In this document: piece after piece, positions 1-9,130 of the stretch | How the letters are laid out: each line of letters opens with the position of its first letter | Position numbering within the stretch: the stretch's first letter is position 1 | Origin: Thermolongibacillus altinsuensis | GTDB taxonomy: Bacteria > Bacillota > Bacilli > Bacillales > Anoxybacillaceae | Reading direction: 5' to 3' | Length of the DNA: 64,000 bases | Assembly: GCF_004341205.1 (NCBI RefSeq) | Contig: NZ_SLUL01000004.1 | Coordinates: 124,001 to 188,000, forward strand | The notes under the pieces: generated by a model | What the model was told of the DNA's origin: nothing | The model's database searches: none | The model's input: only the letters and a program-made list of their open reading frames with translations | Program-made: the position numbers and the translations under genes

Positions 1-168
1 GTTCACGTTGGTCATATTCATATTATCGGGGTGACAAGCTCATCGCTCGTACTTGTTGGCGACAGCGAAACGATTCAACTTGCTTCCGCCTTCGATACAC
101 CGCCAGAATCATTAATTATTGGCCCATTCGCTCCCATTGTTGTAACCGACGAAGGAAGCAAAAAATGA
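1..168 (+). CDS. gerPD: Spore germination protein GerPD, C-terminal part
   Basis: The window opens inside a reading frame that ends with TGA at 166-168. The visible 55 residues start VHVGHIHIIGVTSSSLVLVGD and end in DEGSKK, which fits the short GerPD protein. GerP proteins are made late in sporulation and are needed for germinants to pass through the spore coat. The stop overlaps the gerPE start (ATGA), showing translational coupling in the gerP operon. The 5' end lies outside the window, so the start cannot be seen. The identity rests on the short conserved Val/Gly/Asp pattern plus position directly before gerPE and gerPF. Confidence 0.8.
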   Translation, partial: VHVGHIHIIGVTSSSLVLVGDSETIQLASAFDTPPESLIIGPFAPIVVTDEGSKK

Positions 169-563
169 GCCGTCTATCACTTGTTCAATGGATTAACACA
201 AATGCTGTTGCATTCGGCTCTGTTCTTCAAATCGGAGACAGCAACCAAGTTATTTTGCGGTCGAAAGCGATCGCTTTACAGCGGCAATACGAATTTTTTG
301 ACACTCGTGAACTTCCAATGACATTTCCCGTTTTCACAAAACCGATTCCAAAACCGAATTTTGATGATGAACCAATGGTTTTTCATAAGCTCAATGAATG
401 TCCGACCATTTCCGTTCGTTCGATCCGCACTTTAGGGATTTCTTCCTCTTCAGCCGTTCATATCGGCTCCACTAAACTCGTTCAAACGGAAGTGCGCATT
501 AAACATATTCGACAACTAGCTGAAAAGGGTGAAAAAGATGCCAGCCATCGTCGGGCCGATTAA
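165..563 (+). CDS. gerPE: Spore germination protein GerPE
   Basis: This 132-residue protein carries the GerPE-type N-terminus (MSRLSLVQWINTNAVAFGSV) and the repeated phrase VLQIGDS near residue 21, also found in other GerP members. It is predicted to be a spore coat-associated protein that helps germinants reach their receptors. The start ATG at 165 overlaps the gerPD stop by four bases. The 3' end overlaps gerPF by 26 bp. No catalytic motif is seen and none is expected. The C-terminal tail is polar and lysine-rich. Confidence 0.85.
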   Translation: MSRLSLVQWINTNAVAFGSVLQIGDSNQVILRSKAIALQRQYEFFDTRELPMTFPVFTKPIPKPNFDDEPMVFHKLNECPTISVRSIRTLGISSSSAVHIGSTKLVQTEVRIKHIRQLAEKGEKDASHRRAD

Positions 564-759
564 AATTACAACCGTCAGTAGCGGAGCCGTTGTTCAAGTA
601 GGCGATTCTCTGTACATTTCCCCAAAAACGACAGCGAAAACGTATAGCGGTGCTGGGGCCTTTAATACAGGGGACTTTTTACAAACAAACAACGGTATTA
701 GCTTGACAAATACGTTAGATTCGGATGTATTTGACAGCAACGTTAAGCAAAATAATTAG
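538..759 (+). CDS. gerPF: Spore germination protein GerPF
   Basis: This is a 73-residue protein starting MPAIVGPIKITTVSSGAVVQ, with the typical GerPF pattern of VGDSLYISPK, NTGDF and NTLDSDVFDSN. GerPF and GerPA are paralogous small proteins of the spore coat permeability system. I chose ATG 538 rather than the upstream GTG 529. It has a GGGTGA ribosome binding site at 527-532, and the family starts with MPAIVG. It is the last gene of the gerP operon; a terminator hairpin overlaps its stop codon. Confidence 0.92.
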   Translation: MPAIVGPIKITTVSSGAVVQVGDSLYISPKTTAKTYSGAGAFNTGDFLQTNNGISLTNTLDSDVFDSNVKQNN

Positions 760-773
760 CGTTGCTTTTTTAT
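736..773 (+). terminator. Terminator after gerPF
   Basis: The 7-bp inverted repeat AGCAACG (736-742) / CGTTGCT (760-766) runs into a T tract. The loop includes the gerPF stop codon. Confidence 0.6.
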
Positions 774-791
774 TTTCTATACCTCCTGCAC

Positions 792-826
792 AAAAAAAGG
801 TTGAGGGATCATCCCCCAACCTTTTA
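792..826. terminator. Bidirectional terminator between gerPF and sbcC
   Basis: GGTTGAGGGAT (799-809) pairs with ATCCCCCAACC (811-821) with one mismatch. It has A's on the left and T's on the right, so it can stop both the gerP operon and the sbcC operon. Confidence 0.8.
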
Positions 827-3800
827 CATCGTTTCCAAACGGACGCGCGTTCCCCTTCCTGAAGGTTCCGCCGGTTCCACAATGAGGCGTTTCGGCAAGC
901 GGGCACGCAATTCTTGGACGTGGCTAATCACTCCGATCGCCATTTCTTTCGATTGCAGCTTCTCTAATGAGGTGATTACAACATCTAACAGCTCTCCATC
1001 GAGCGTACCGAATCCTTCATCTAAAAAGAAAAACTGTAACGGATACTCCCCGCGCAGCTGAATTTGCGCCGAGAGCGCAAGCGCCAGCGACAACGATGTT
1101 AAAAATGTCTCTCCCCCCGATAACGTCGTCACCGGGCGGCGCACTCCACCATTTGCGTCATCACGAATGATAAAGCCGCCTTCTGAATCGATTTCAATCG
1201 CATACCGTTGCCGCGTTAACGCTCCAAGCTGTTGGGAAGCGTAGCGCGTCACGTTAATCAGTTGCTCTTCAGCGATAAATTCGACAAAACTATTTCCGCG
1301 CAAAACCGTTTGCAATTCACGATATTGGTTCGCTAAACGCTCCAAATCAAGACGTTGCCGTTCAAGCTGTTCAAAGCGAGCATGCTTCGCTTCCAGCTCA
1401 TGGACGATTGTTCGCAAAGAAGCGACTTGTTCAATCAATGCGGTCGTTTTCTTTTCCATTTCTTCACGCAATCGCTCTGTCTCTCTCCACTGTTCTTCTG
1501 TCATTTCTTCTCCATTCATTGCTTGATTTAATCGTTCCCATTCATTTTGAAGCTTTGTCCATTTTTCTTTATATTGTTCGATCCGCTCGGCGATCATGGC
1601 TTTCTCTTCCGCCTTTAATCGCGCAGACCACACTTCCTCATGAGTGGCAAACGAGCTAGCGTTCAATTGTTTTTCCAATTCAGCATCAGCTTGTTCAAGG
1701 CGCTTTTCACTTTCCGCAAGCGCTAACTGAGCCGCTTGCTTTTCAGCCTGTAACGACTGGTACTGTCCTTGAATGACATTCCATCGTTCATACGCCTCTT
1801 CTTCTTGTTTTTGCAGCTGCGACAGATGTTGTTCCGCTTCCGCAAGCAATTGTTCAAGTTTTTCCCCATCAGTCGAAACAGGCAATGTTTTTTCATACTC
1901 TTTATATTGTTGTTGCTTCATTTGTGCTAATGAAGACCGCTCCGCTTTTGTTCGTTCCAGATGTTGCCACATTTCTTTCAATTTTTCCAGTTCCACGCTT
2001 TTTTCTTCTAAATAAACAATGCTTTTATCGATTCGTTCTTGTAAGGCTTGTGCTTCCCGTTCATCGGCGCGCAATTTTTCAATCGCAGCTTCAACCGTTT
2101 CAAATGATAAATCATCATACGTTTCTTGCCACTTTTTCATTCGCTCTTCGCGCAGACGGATACGTTCGTTATATTTTTCGATTTGTTCATTCACCTGTTG
2201 GTGAATCGTCGCAAGCTGATGAGACAAGTCTTGCTTTTGTTTTTCTAACGTTCTTAAATGGTTAAACAGTTCTTTCGTTTCTTCACGGTATTGCAAATAA
2301 TCTTGATGTAACGCCTTTACTTCAGCGGAAAGAATGCGAATTTGCTCATGAACCGAAACAGCCTGTTCCTTTTCGATTTCGTTTTTTATTTTTTCGACAT
2401 AACGAAGTTCGAGCGACTGTTCCTTTTCTTCTTGAATGATCGTTTGCGCTAATTGTTCGAGCTGAATTTTTAACGATTGAAGCGGTTGGGCAAGGCTTTG
2501 ACCTTCTTCCAATAATTGTTCAAGCTCATCCATTTGTTGTCCATCGACATGATCATCCTGTTTGGATGCAGGAGCCGGGTGTTCAAGCGAACCACAAACA
2601 GGGCAAGGCGCTCCATCGCTCAAATTTTCAGCTAGCATCGCGGCTAAATGATGAAGCCGGGCTTGTTCAGCTTTCTTTTGTTCTTGTTTTAACTTGTAAA
2701 GAAGTTTGCTAAGCTGCAAGTCTCGTTCACAAACGCGATGATAAAGCATTTCCACTTTCTTAAATTGTGCAATCCACTTTTTCTTCACGCTCTCCCACTG
2801 CTTCTCTTGACCATCCTGCGCTTTTTTCAACTGCTCATACCCATTTTGTTTTTGCTGCCATTCTTCTTTTAATTCTTGCAATGTTTCATCTAATGATTGA
2901 ATTTGCTTTTTCTCCTCGTACGCACGATAAAGCCGCTCTTTCACTTTGACGTCGACTTGTTTCGTTTGCCACTCTTCTTTTAATCGCTTTTGCTTTTCTT
3001 GCGCTCGCTTATAAAGCTCGGAAAGTTGTTGAAAATCGCTTTTCGCTTTTTCTTCTTGCACGCTAATCGCTTCAATTTGTTTGTTTAATTCATTCATTTC
3101 ATGCTCGATTTGTTTCATTCGCTCGAACGTTTGGCGCGCTTGCAAAAGTTGTTCTCTTTTTTGCAGCCATTTTGGCTCTTCTTCGCTCTTTTTGGCACGA
3201 ATGAGGCGATATTGTTCTGCCGCCTGTTCATATTGCTCGGCAAGGTGCTTTAAATGCTGCGATAACGTTTCCGTTTTTTCTTTCCACTTGCTCACTTCCT
3301 GCTTCGCTTGTTCGTATTGCTGAACATAAGGAAGCATGCGTTCCGCTTCCTCCGCTTTTCGTTGTTTTTGTTCTAACAACGCGATCATTCCTTCTTCGCG
3401 GCGGCACAGTTCTAATTGTTCAGCAATCGCTTCTTTTTCACATTGCCATTGCCAAAGCTGTTTTTCGCGTTCATAACGTTCTTTTATTTGTTGAAATTGT
3501 TGTTGCTGTTGTTCAAGTTCGCCTTCTAATGCATGCAGCCGCTTTTTTTGCTCTTCTAGCGCCTCTTTTGATGCATCTCCTACCCCTGCTTGTTCGGCTT
3601 TTACCGCTTCCAGTTTGGCTGTCACTTTTGCTAGCTTATTTTTAAGCTTTTTATTTAACTCATCACCATATCGTTCGAGATTAAATAGACGCTGAAGCAT
3701 TTGCCGGCGCTCTGCTCCTTTTAACGATAAAAACTCGGCAAATTTTCCTTGCGGCAACACAACGGCGCGAGTAAAATCCTTCATTTCTAAACCGAGCAGC

Positions 3801-4204
3801 TGTTTAATTTGTTCATCGACGTCTCTCGTTTTATCCGCTAAAACAATTCGTTCATCTCCTTCTTCAATCAAGCGGCTTAATGTTGTTTTTACGCGCAGTG
3901 CATCGCTTCGCTTAAAGCTTCGCTCAACGGTATATCGCTTTTTCCCGTTTGCATTCTGGAGCTCAAACGTAAACGATACGGACAATTCGTTTTCCGCATG
4001 GTTCATAATTCCGTGCGTCTGATTCGCCGCACGTTCGACATTTCCGTATAGAGCTAATGTCATTGCATCTAAAATCGATGATTTGCCGCTTCCCGTCGGA
4101 CCGAAAATGCCAAATAAACCGCCTTCACATAGTTTTTCGAATTCGATCGTTTGTTTTTCACGAAAGCTATGCAACCCTGCAATGGTTAACCGAATCGGTT
4201 TCAT
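824..4204 (-). CDS. sbcC: Exonuclease SbcC, ATPase subunit of SbcCD
   Basis: SbcC is the SMC-like ATPase partner of SbcD. Together they open and trim hairpins and blocked DNA ends. The 1126-residue protein has the expected order. Walker A GPTGSGKS lies at residues 35-42. Two long coiled-coil arms rich in Glu, Gln and Lys flank a zinc hook CPVC at Cys534/Cys537. The C-terminal signature TTLSGGETF is followed by Walker B FFFLDEGFGTLD. The ATG overlaps the sbcD stop by four bases, so the two subunits are translationally coupled. Length is typical for Bacillus SbcC (about 1130). It is the last gene of the addBA-sbcDC operon. Confidence 0.97.
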   Translation of the reverse strand: MKPIRLTIAGLHSFREKQTIEFEKLCEGGLFGIFGPTGSGKSSILDAMTLALYGNVERAANQTHGIMNHAENELSVSFTFELQNANGKKRYTVERSFKRSDALRVKTTLSRLIEEGDERIVLADKTRDVDEQIKQLLGLEMKDFTRAVVLPQGKFAEFLSLKGAERRQMLQRLFNLERYGDELNKKLKNKLAKVTAKLEAVKAEQAGVGDASKEALEEQKKRLHALEGELEQQQQQFQQIKERYEREKQLWQWQCEKEAIAEQLELCRREEGMIALLEQKQRKAEEAERMLPYVQQYEQAKQEVSKWKEKTETLSQHLKHLAEQYEQAAEQYRLIRAKKSEEEPKWLQKREQLLQARQTFERMKQIEHEMNELNKQIEAISVQEEKAKSDFQQLSELYKRAQEKQKRLKEEWQTKQVDVKVKERLYRAYEEKKQIQSLDETLQELKEEWQQKQNGYEQLKKAQDGQEKQWESVKKKWIAQFKKVEMLYHRVCERDLQLSKLLYKLKQEQKKAEQARLHHLAAMLAENLSDGAPCPVCGSLEHPAPASKQDDHVDGQQMDELEQLLEEGQSLAQPLQSLKIQLEQLAQTIIQEEKEQSLELRYVEKIKNEIEKEQAVSVHEQIRILSAEVKALHQDYLQYREETKELFNHLRTLEKQKQDLSHQLATIHQQVNEQIEKYNERIRLREERMKKWQETYDDLSFETVEAAIEKLRADEREAQALQERIDKSIVYLEEKSVELEKLKEMWQHLERTKAERSSLAQMKQQQYKEYEKTLPVSTDGEKLEQLLAEAEQHLSQLQKQEEEAYERWNVIQGQYQSLQAEKQAAQLALAESEKRLEQADAELEKQLNASSFATHEEVWSARLKAEEKAMIAERIEQYKEKWTKLQNEWERLNQAMNGEEMTEEQWRETERLREEMEKKTTALIEQVASLRTIVHELEAKHARFEQLERQRLDLERLANQYRELQTVLRGNSFVEFIAEEQLINVTRYASQQLGALTRQRYAIEIDSEGGFIIRDDANGGVRRPVTTLSGGETFLTSLSLALALSAQIQLRGEYPLQFFFLDEGFGTLDGELLDVVITSLEKLQSKEMAIGVISHVQELRARLPKRLIVEPAEPSGRGTRVRLETM

Positions 4205-5376
4205 TCCTCATCACCATCCTCGTCCTCATCGACAAGAAGCTCGAGAAAAAGCTGAACAAGTTCAGCGGTCGGTTTCGCACCGCCCGTCTGCCTTTCATAA
4301 AAGCGTTCAAATAACGTTTCAATCGGTACGTTCGAACGCGCTTCTGTTTTGATTTCTTCTTTTGTCAAATAATTTGGGCGAATGTTCACAAAGCCATCAT
4401 ACAGCTTGCGGAGCCTATGTATTTCTTCGATCGGCAATGAATGTTCCACGTCAATCTCCAAATCAATCCATGCATTTCGATCTTTTCCTTCTTCGATCCA
4501 GCGGTACACTTGAGCAATCCCTTCTGTCGCTTTCCATTTCACAAGCGGGCGACCGCACGATAGCGGAATTTCAGAGATGATCGCTTGTTCTTTCGGACGA
4601 ACATCGACAATCGTAACCGATTTGCTGTAACCGACTTCGGAAAAACTATAAGCAAGCGGAGAACCAGAATAGCGCGCTGGCATCGCTGCATGTTTCACAT
4701 ATTGCGGGCGATGCAAGTGGCCTAGCGCCACGTATTGCGCCTGCGATGGAAAACTTTCAGGTGACACCGTATAGGCGCCACCCATTTCAATCGGACGTTC
4801 CGAATCGGATGTGGCTCCTCCTGCGACATAAAGATGACTCATTGCCACATTTACCGTATCATGTCGAAACGATTCATTCATCATGGCAAAAATGCCGCGT
4901 ACTTTTTCATCGTAGCGCTCGCGCAGCAGACGCTCATCATTTTCGGAAGAAAGCAGCTCAGCCAACCGCGACTCCGAAGGATACGGAAGCGCCGCGAGCA
5001 TAAGCGTCTCATCACAAGACGGAACGTAAATCGCCTGCACATCGGTCGTTGGCAAACCGAGCAATGTAATCGAATGCTTCGCAGCTAACGTTGCGGCAGC
5101 GGATAAACGATCTGGATGGTCGTGATTGCCGGCAATGACGATAACAGGGCGCTTTCCGTAATCAGAAAGGCGCGCTAAACTTTCATAAAATAACTGTTCC
5201 GCAAGAGCAGGGGGATTGACCGAATCAAAGGCATCCCCCGCGATCAGAACCGCATCAACGCGTTCTTTTTCAACAATCGTTACTAGTTCATCAATAAATT
5301 GTTCTTGTTCAGAAAATCGGCTTCGTCCTTCCAGCGTCTTTCCTAAATGCCAATCGGCTGTATGCAAAATTCGCAC
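4201..5376 (-). CDS. sbcD: Exonuclease SbcD, nuclease subunit of SbcCD
   Basis: This is a calcineurin-like metallophosphoesterase of 391 residues. The metal-binding motifs appear in order: HTADWHLGK (residues 5-13), IAGDAFDS, IAGNHDHPDR, SHLYVAGG and LGHLHRP. It is the Mn-dependent nuclease half of SbcCD, which processes hairpins and protein-blocked double-strand ends. The stop overlaps the sbcC start by 4 bp, and the gene begins 13 bp after addA, consistent with a single repair operon. The acidic C-terminal tail (VDEDEDGDEE) is a local feature. Confidence 0.96.
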   Translation of the reverse strand: MRILHTADWHLGKTLEGRSRFSEQEQFIDELVTIVEKERVDAVLIAGDAFDSVNPPALAEQLFYESLARLSDYGKRPVIVIAGNHDHPDRLSAAATLAAKHSITLLGLPTTDVQAIYVPSCDETLMLAALPYPSESRLAELLSSENDERLLRERYDEKVRGIFAMMNESFRHDTVNVAMSHLYVAGGATSDSERPIEMGGAYTVSPESFPSQAQYVALGHLHRPQYVKHAAMPARYSGSPLAYSFSEVGYSKSVTIVDVRPKEQAIISEIPLSCGRPLVKWKATEGIAQVYRWIEEGKDRNAWIDLEIDVEHSLPIEEIHRLRKLYDGFVNIRPNYLTKEEIKTEARSNVPIETLFERFYERQTGGAKPTAELVQLFLELLVDEDEDGDEE

Positions 5377-5389
5377 TTATCTCCCTCCC

Positions 5390-8300
5390 TTACATCGGAA
5401 AAAGTTGTGCACAATCAAAAACGTATACATAACTTTCATCGATACGCTTTTTCCAAATTTGCTCAACGGCTCGTCGATACAACTCCATCTGCACGCGATA
5501 ACGCCGTTCTAACACCGCTTGAACGTTGTCCATCCAGCGAACGTGATCCGTTTTAAAGTCAATGAGCACAAGCCCATTCTCGTCTTCAAACAAACAATCG
5601 AACACTCCTTGAACCAACACCGCTTCTTCCGCTTCCGCCGTCCAATGACCATATGTTTCTTGGGCAGAAAGCGCTAAGCTAAACGGTACTTCACGCTCAA
5701 CGCGCGGAGCTCGACGAAGCCGCTGTCCAATATCCGTTTGGAAAAAAGCAACAATGCTAGCTACATCCACTTCTTTTGCCTGTTCTTCCGTCAGCCATTC
5801 CCCGTGAACCATCTTCGCTACTTGTTCACGAATGCTCTCTTCCGTGATTTCACTTTTTAAATCGACATGCTGCATCACAAGATGCATGACTGTTCCTTTT
5901 TCGGCTGGAGTGAGCTTCTTTGCTTGCATAAAGCGCGGACGCTCAATGATTTCTGTACGGAACGGGCGAAGAAGAGCGAGATCGCCGTCTGCACCAAAAA
6001 TTTCTCGCTGTCGCTTTAACTCGGATACGCTTTGCTTGGCGCGTGAAACGGTCGCGATTTCATGTTCATACGTCCACTTCATGCGTCGAGCGACTTCTTC
6101 CGCATATTCACTTTCGGTGGAAATCGGTTCTAATTTCCTTACCGCTTCGATCAGCGCTTCATTCCGTTCCGCTTCTTCTCGCTCTTTTTCCTCGATATGC
6201 GCCGCCGAAACCACTTCGATTTTCCACTTCGCTGGATGATTTACAATTTCTTCAGGAAGTGAACGGGCCATCGTCGGTTGAAGCGCCTCGCTCTGTCTGT
6301 GACGGATTAACGCATGACCAATCCAATCCAGATAACTGTTCGCTGAAGCAAGGATGTAATCCGGCAACAGCCAATGGTCCCAAGAATAAGCAGCTTGCCA
6401 GCGCTGTTTCTCTTTTTCTAAATCTTTTACGGTTGCGATCAAATACAACTTTTCCTTCGCGCGCGTCAAGGCAACATACAAAATTCGCATTTCTTCTGCC
6501 AACGAATGAAGCGCCAATTTTCGTTTGAGCGCAAGTTGCGCAATCGTCGGATAGCTGACGCGCAGCTTCGGATGAACATAACGAGCGGCAAAACCGAGCT
6601 CTTTATCCATTAAATAATTTTGGCGTAAATCTTGCGTATTGAAGCTTTTTCCGATTCCCGCAACGAAAACGACTGGGAATTCTAATCCTTTGCTTTTATG
6701 GATGGTCATAATCCGCACGACATCTTCTTGTTCGCTGAGCGCTCTTGCTGCTCCTAAATCGTCTTCACGTTGCTGCATCCGTTCAATAAAACGTAAAAAG
6801 CGAAAAATGCCACGAAACGCTGTTTTTTCAAATTGTCGGGCGCGGTCATAGAGGGCGCGCAAATTCGCTTGCCGCTGCTTTCCGCCAGGCATCCCGCCGA
6901 CAAAATCGTAGAAGTTTGTGTCGCGATATAACTGCCAAATCAAATCGGCTAATGAACCTTGGCGCGCTTTTGTTCGCCATGCTTCAAGTTGCTTTATGAA
7001 GGTCGATAGTTTTTCATGCAACTCTTTCTCTTCTTCCGTCGGTACTTTTGTTAGAAACATTGTCAGCGCTTCATAAAAACTGCCATCTTTTTTCTCCAAG
7101 CGAATACGCGCCAACTCATTTTCATCCAATCCAACGATAGGGGAACGCAATACAGCCGCAAGCGGAATGTCTTGATACGGATTATCGATCAATTTTAATA
7201 GCGACAACATAACCGAAACTTCCGTTGCTGAAAAATATCCTGAAGACAGTTCCGCATAAACAGGAATGCCTTGCTTGCGAAACTCTTCCATCATTTGTGA
7301 AGCCCACGGCATGGAACGTAATAAAATGACAATGTCGCGATACATAATACGACGCTCTTTTTGCAAATGACGGTCATATACATAGAACGGCTCATCGATA
7401 AGCTGCTTAATTTTTTTAGCAATAAAGCGCGCCTCAAGCTGAGCATTTTCCAATTCTTGTTCTTCGTTCTCCACTTGCCCTTCACTTTCGTTTTCTGCGC
7501 CATGATCCGCGCGATCAATCCATATGCACTCAATCGGCTGTTCTTTTTCCGGGTAATACGTTGCGCCAAAGCGCAGAGCGGCATCATCGTCATACGCAAT
7601 TTGGCCAACGGTTTCCCCCATGATTTGTTTAAAAATAAAGTTCGTTCCATCTAAAATTTCGCGGCGGCTGCGGAAGTTTTGCGCCAAATCAATGCGCACT
7701 CCTCCGTCTTTTTCATCTGTTGTAAAACGTTGATACTTGCTTAAGAAAAGGGACGGTTCAGCTAAGCGGAAGCCGTAAATCGATTGTTTCACGTCCCCAA
7801 CCATAAATAAGTTGCCCGTTGCTTCCTCATCATTCGTCACTAAACGTAAAATCGCTTCTTGCACCATGTTAACATCTTGATATTCATCGACGAGCACTTC
7901 GACAAATTGCGCCCGATAATCGAGCGCCGCATCGGACGGAATAAGACGATCAACCGTTGAAGACGGATCGCGCAAAATTTGCAAGCAATAGTGCTCCAAA
8001 TCAGAAAAGTCAACGATTCCTTTTTCCGCTTTTTTCGCCTGCAATCGCTCAGCAAATTGTTGAACAAGCTCCACAATTGTCGCCACAACGGGCTTCATTT
8101 CGCGCAAATGCCGAAGCCACGTTTCAGGCTTAAACGAAAACAATTCTTCTTTGACGCTTTTTATTTTTTCTTTTGCTTTATCTCTTAATTTCTTCACTTC
8201 ATCTACTAAACTTTCATCATATTCTTCGCCTTTTGGTTTTCGCTTGGCGGTCACCCATGCCAGTGATTGAAAGGTTTCATAAAGCCGTTGCCATGAAACG

Positions 8301-9130
8301 TGTCTTGCTTCTTTTAATTGCTGAATATTGATCAAATCTTGCTCAAGCGTTTCGCGCAAATAATCAGGTCCGTTTGGCTGCTTCGTTTTTTCAATCGCTT
8401 GTTTCAACATCTCTTCGGCTGCCTGCAACGAAAAATCAATATATTGGAACAAATAAGAAACATACGGAAGTTGATCAATCGTGACATCATCCGCTAGATC
8501 ATACATCTCCACAAGCTGGCTTAACCATTCGTTTGGATTTGGATGAGAGCGCGAAAACTCATATAAACGCAATACAATCGTCTGCAAATCGGCATCCGTT
8601 CGATCGCTCGTATAGCGATCAACCACATCTAAAAATGCCTCATTATCCGCTTTTCCATAATAATCTTCAAACAGCTCTTCAATGACTTCTTCCTTTAATA
8701 GTGCAATTTCGGTTTCATCCGCAATGCGAAATACAGGGTCAAGATCAATGAGATAATAATATTTGCGAATGACATCTAAGCAAAAAGAGTGAATCGTTGA
8801 AATGGACGCCTTTTGCAACAAGCTGAGCTGACGCCGTAAATGAAGCGAATGCGGCTCTGCCTCGAGCGCCTTCTCAAGCGCTTCGCCAATTCGCTGCCGC
8901 ATTTCTGCCGCTGCCGCATTCGTAAACGTCACGACAAGCAACCGATCGACATCGATCGGCTGTTGTTCATCCAAAAGTTTTTGAATAATCCGTTCAACAA
9001 GCACCGCTGTTTTCCCTGAACCAGCTGCCGCAGCAACGAGCGTATGCGCTCCAGAGGTCACAATCGCTTTCCATTGCGCATCCGTCCATTGACTTCCTGC
9101 TGGTTTCGGAGGAAACGTTTTTTTCATCAT
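5390..9130 (-). CDS. addA: ATP-dependent helicase/nuclease subunit AddA
   Basis: AddA is the helicase-nuclease subunit of AddAB, the Bacillus counterpart of RecBCD that resects double-strand breaks to Chi for recombination. The 1246-residue protein has a UvrD/Rep superfamily 1 helicase with Walker A AAAGSGKTAVL near residue 35, VLVDEYQDVN (motif II) and TIHKSKGLEFPVVF. The C-terminal RecB-family nuclease shows GTVMHLVMQHVDL and LIDFKTDH. Its ATG overlaps the addB TGA (ATGA). The GGGGGGATGA ribosome site lies inside the end of addB, indicating coupled translation. Confidence 0.97.
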   Translation of the reverse strand: MMKKTFPPKPAGSQWTDAQWKAIVTSGAHTLVAAAAGSGKTAVLVERIIQKLLDEQQPIDVDRLLVVTFTNAAAAEMRQRIGEALEKALEAEPHSLHLRRQLSLLQKASISTIHSFCLDVIRKYYYLIDLDPVFRIADETEIALLKEEVIEELFEDYYGKADNEAFLDVVDRYTSDRTDADLQTIVLRLYEFSRSHPNPNEWLSQLVEMYDLADDVTIDQLPYVSYLFQYIDFSLQAAEEMLKQAIEKTKQPNGPDYLRETLEQDLINIQQLKEARHVSWQRLYETFQSLAWVTAKRKPKGEEYDESLVDEVKKLRDKAKEKIKSVKEELFSFKPETWLRHLREMKPVVATIVELVQQFAERLQAKKAEKGIVDFSDLEHYCLQILRDPSSTVDRLIPSDAALDYRAQFVEVLVDEYQDVNMVQEAILRLVTNDEEATGNLFMVGDVKQSIYGFRLAEPSLFLSKYQRFTTDEKDGGVRIDLAQNFRSRREILDGTNFIFKQIMGETVGQIAYDDDAALRFGATYYPEKEQPIECIWIDRADHGAENESEGQVENEEQELENAQLEARFIAKKIKQLIDEPFYVYDRHLQKERRIMYRDIVILLRSMPWASQMMEEFRKQGIPVYAELSSGYFSATEVSVMLSLLKLIDNPYQDIPLAAVLRSPIVGLDENELARIRLEKKDGSFYEALTMFLTKVPTEEEKELHEKLSTFIKQLEAWRTKARQGSLADLIWQLYRDTNFYDFVGGMPGGKQRQANLRALYDRARQFEKTAFRGIFRFLRFIERMQQREDDLGAARALSEQEDVVRIMTIHKSKGLEFPVVFVAGIGKSFNTQDLRQNYLMDKELGFAARYVHPKLRVSYPTIAQLALKRKLALHSLAEEMRILYVALTRAKEKLYLIATVKDLEKEKQRWQAAYSWDHWLLPDYILASANSYLDWIGHALIRHRQSEALQPTMARSLPEEIVNHPAKWKIEVVSAAHIEEKEREEAERNEALIEAVRKLEPISTESEYAEEVARRMKWTYEHEIATVSRAKQSVSELKRQREIFGADGDLALLRPFRTEIIERPRFMQAKKLTPAEKGTVMHLVMQHVDLKSEITEESIREQVAKMVHGEWLTEEQAKEVDVASIVAFFQTDIGQRLRRAPRVEREVPFSLALSAQETYGHWTAEAEEAVLVQGVFDCLFEDENGLVLIDFKTDHVRWMDNVQAVLERRYRVQMELYRRAVEQIWKKRIDESYVYVFDCAQLFPM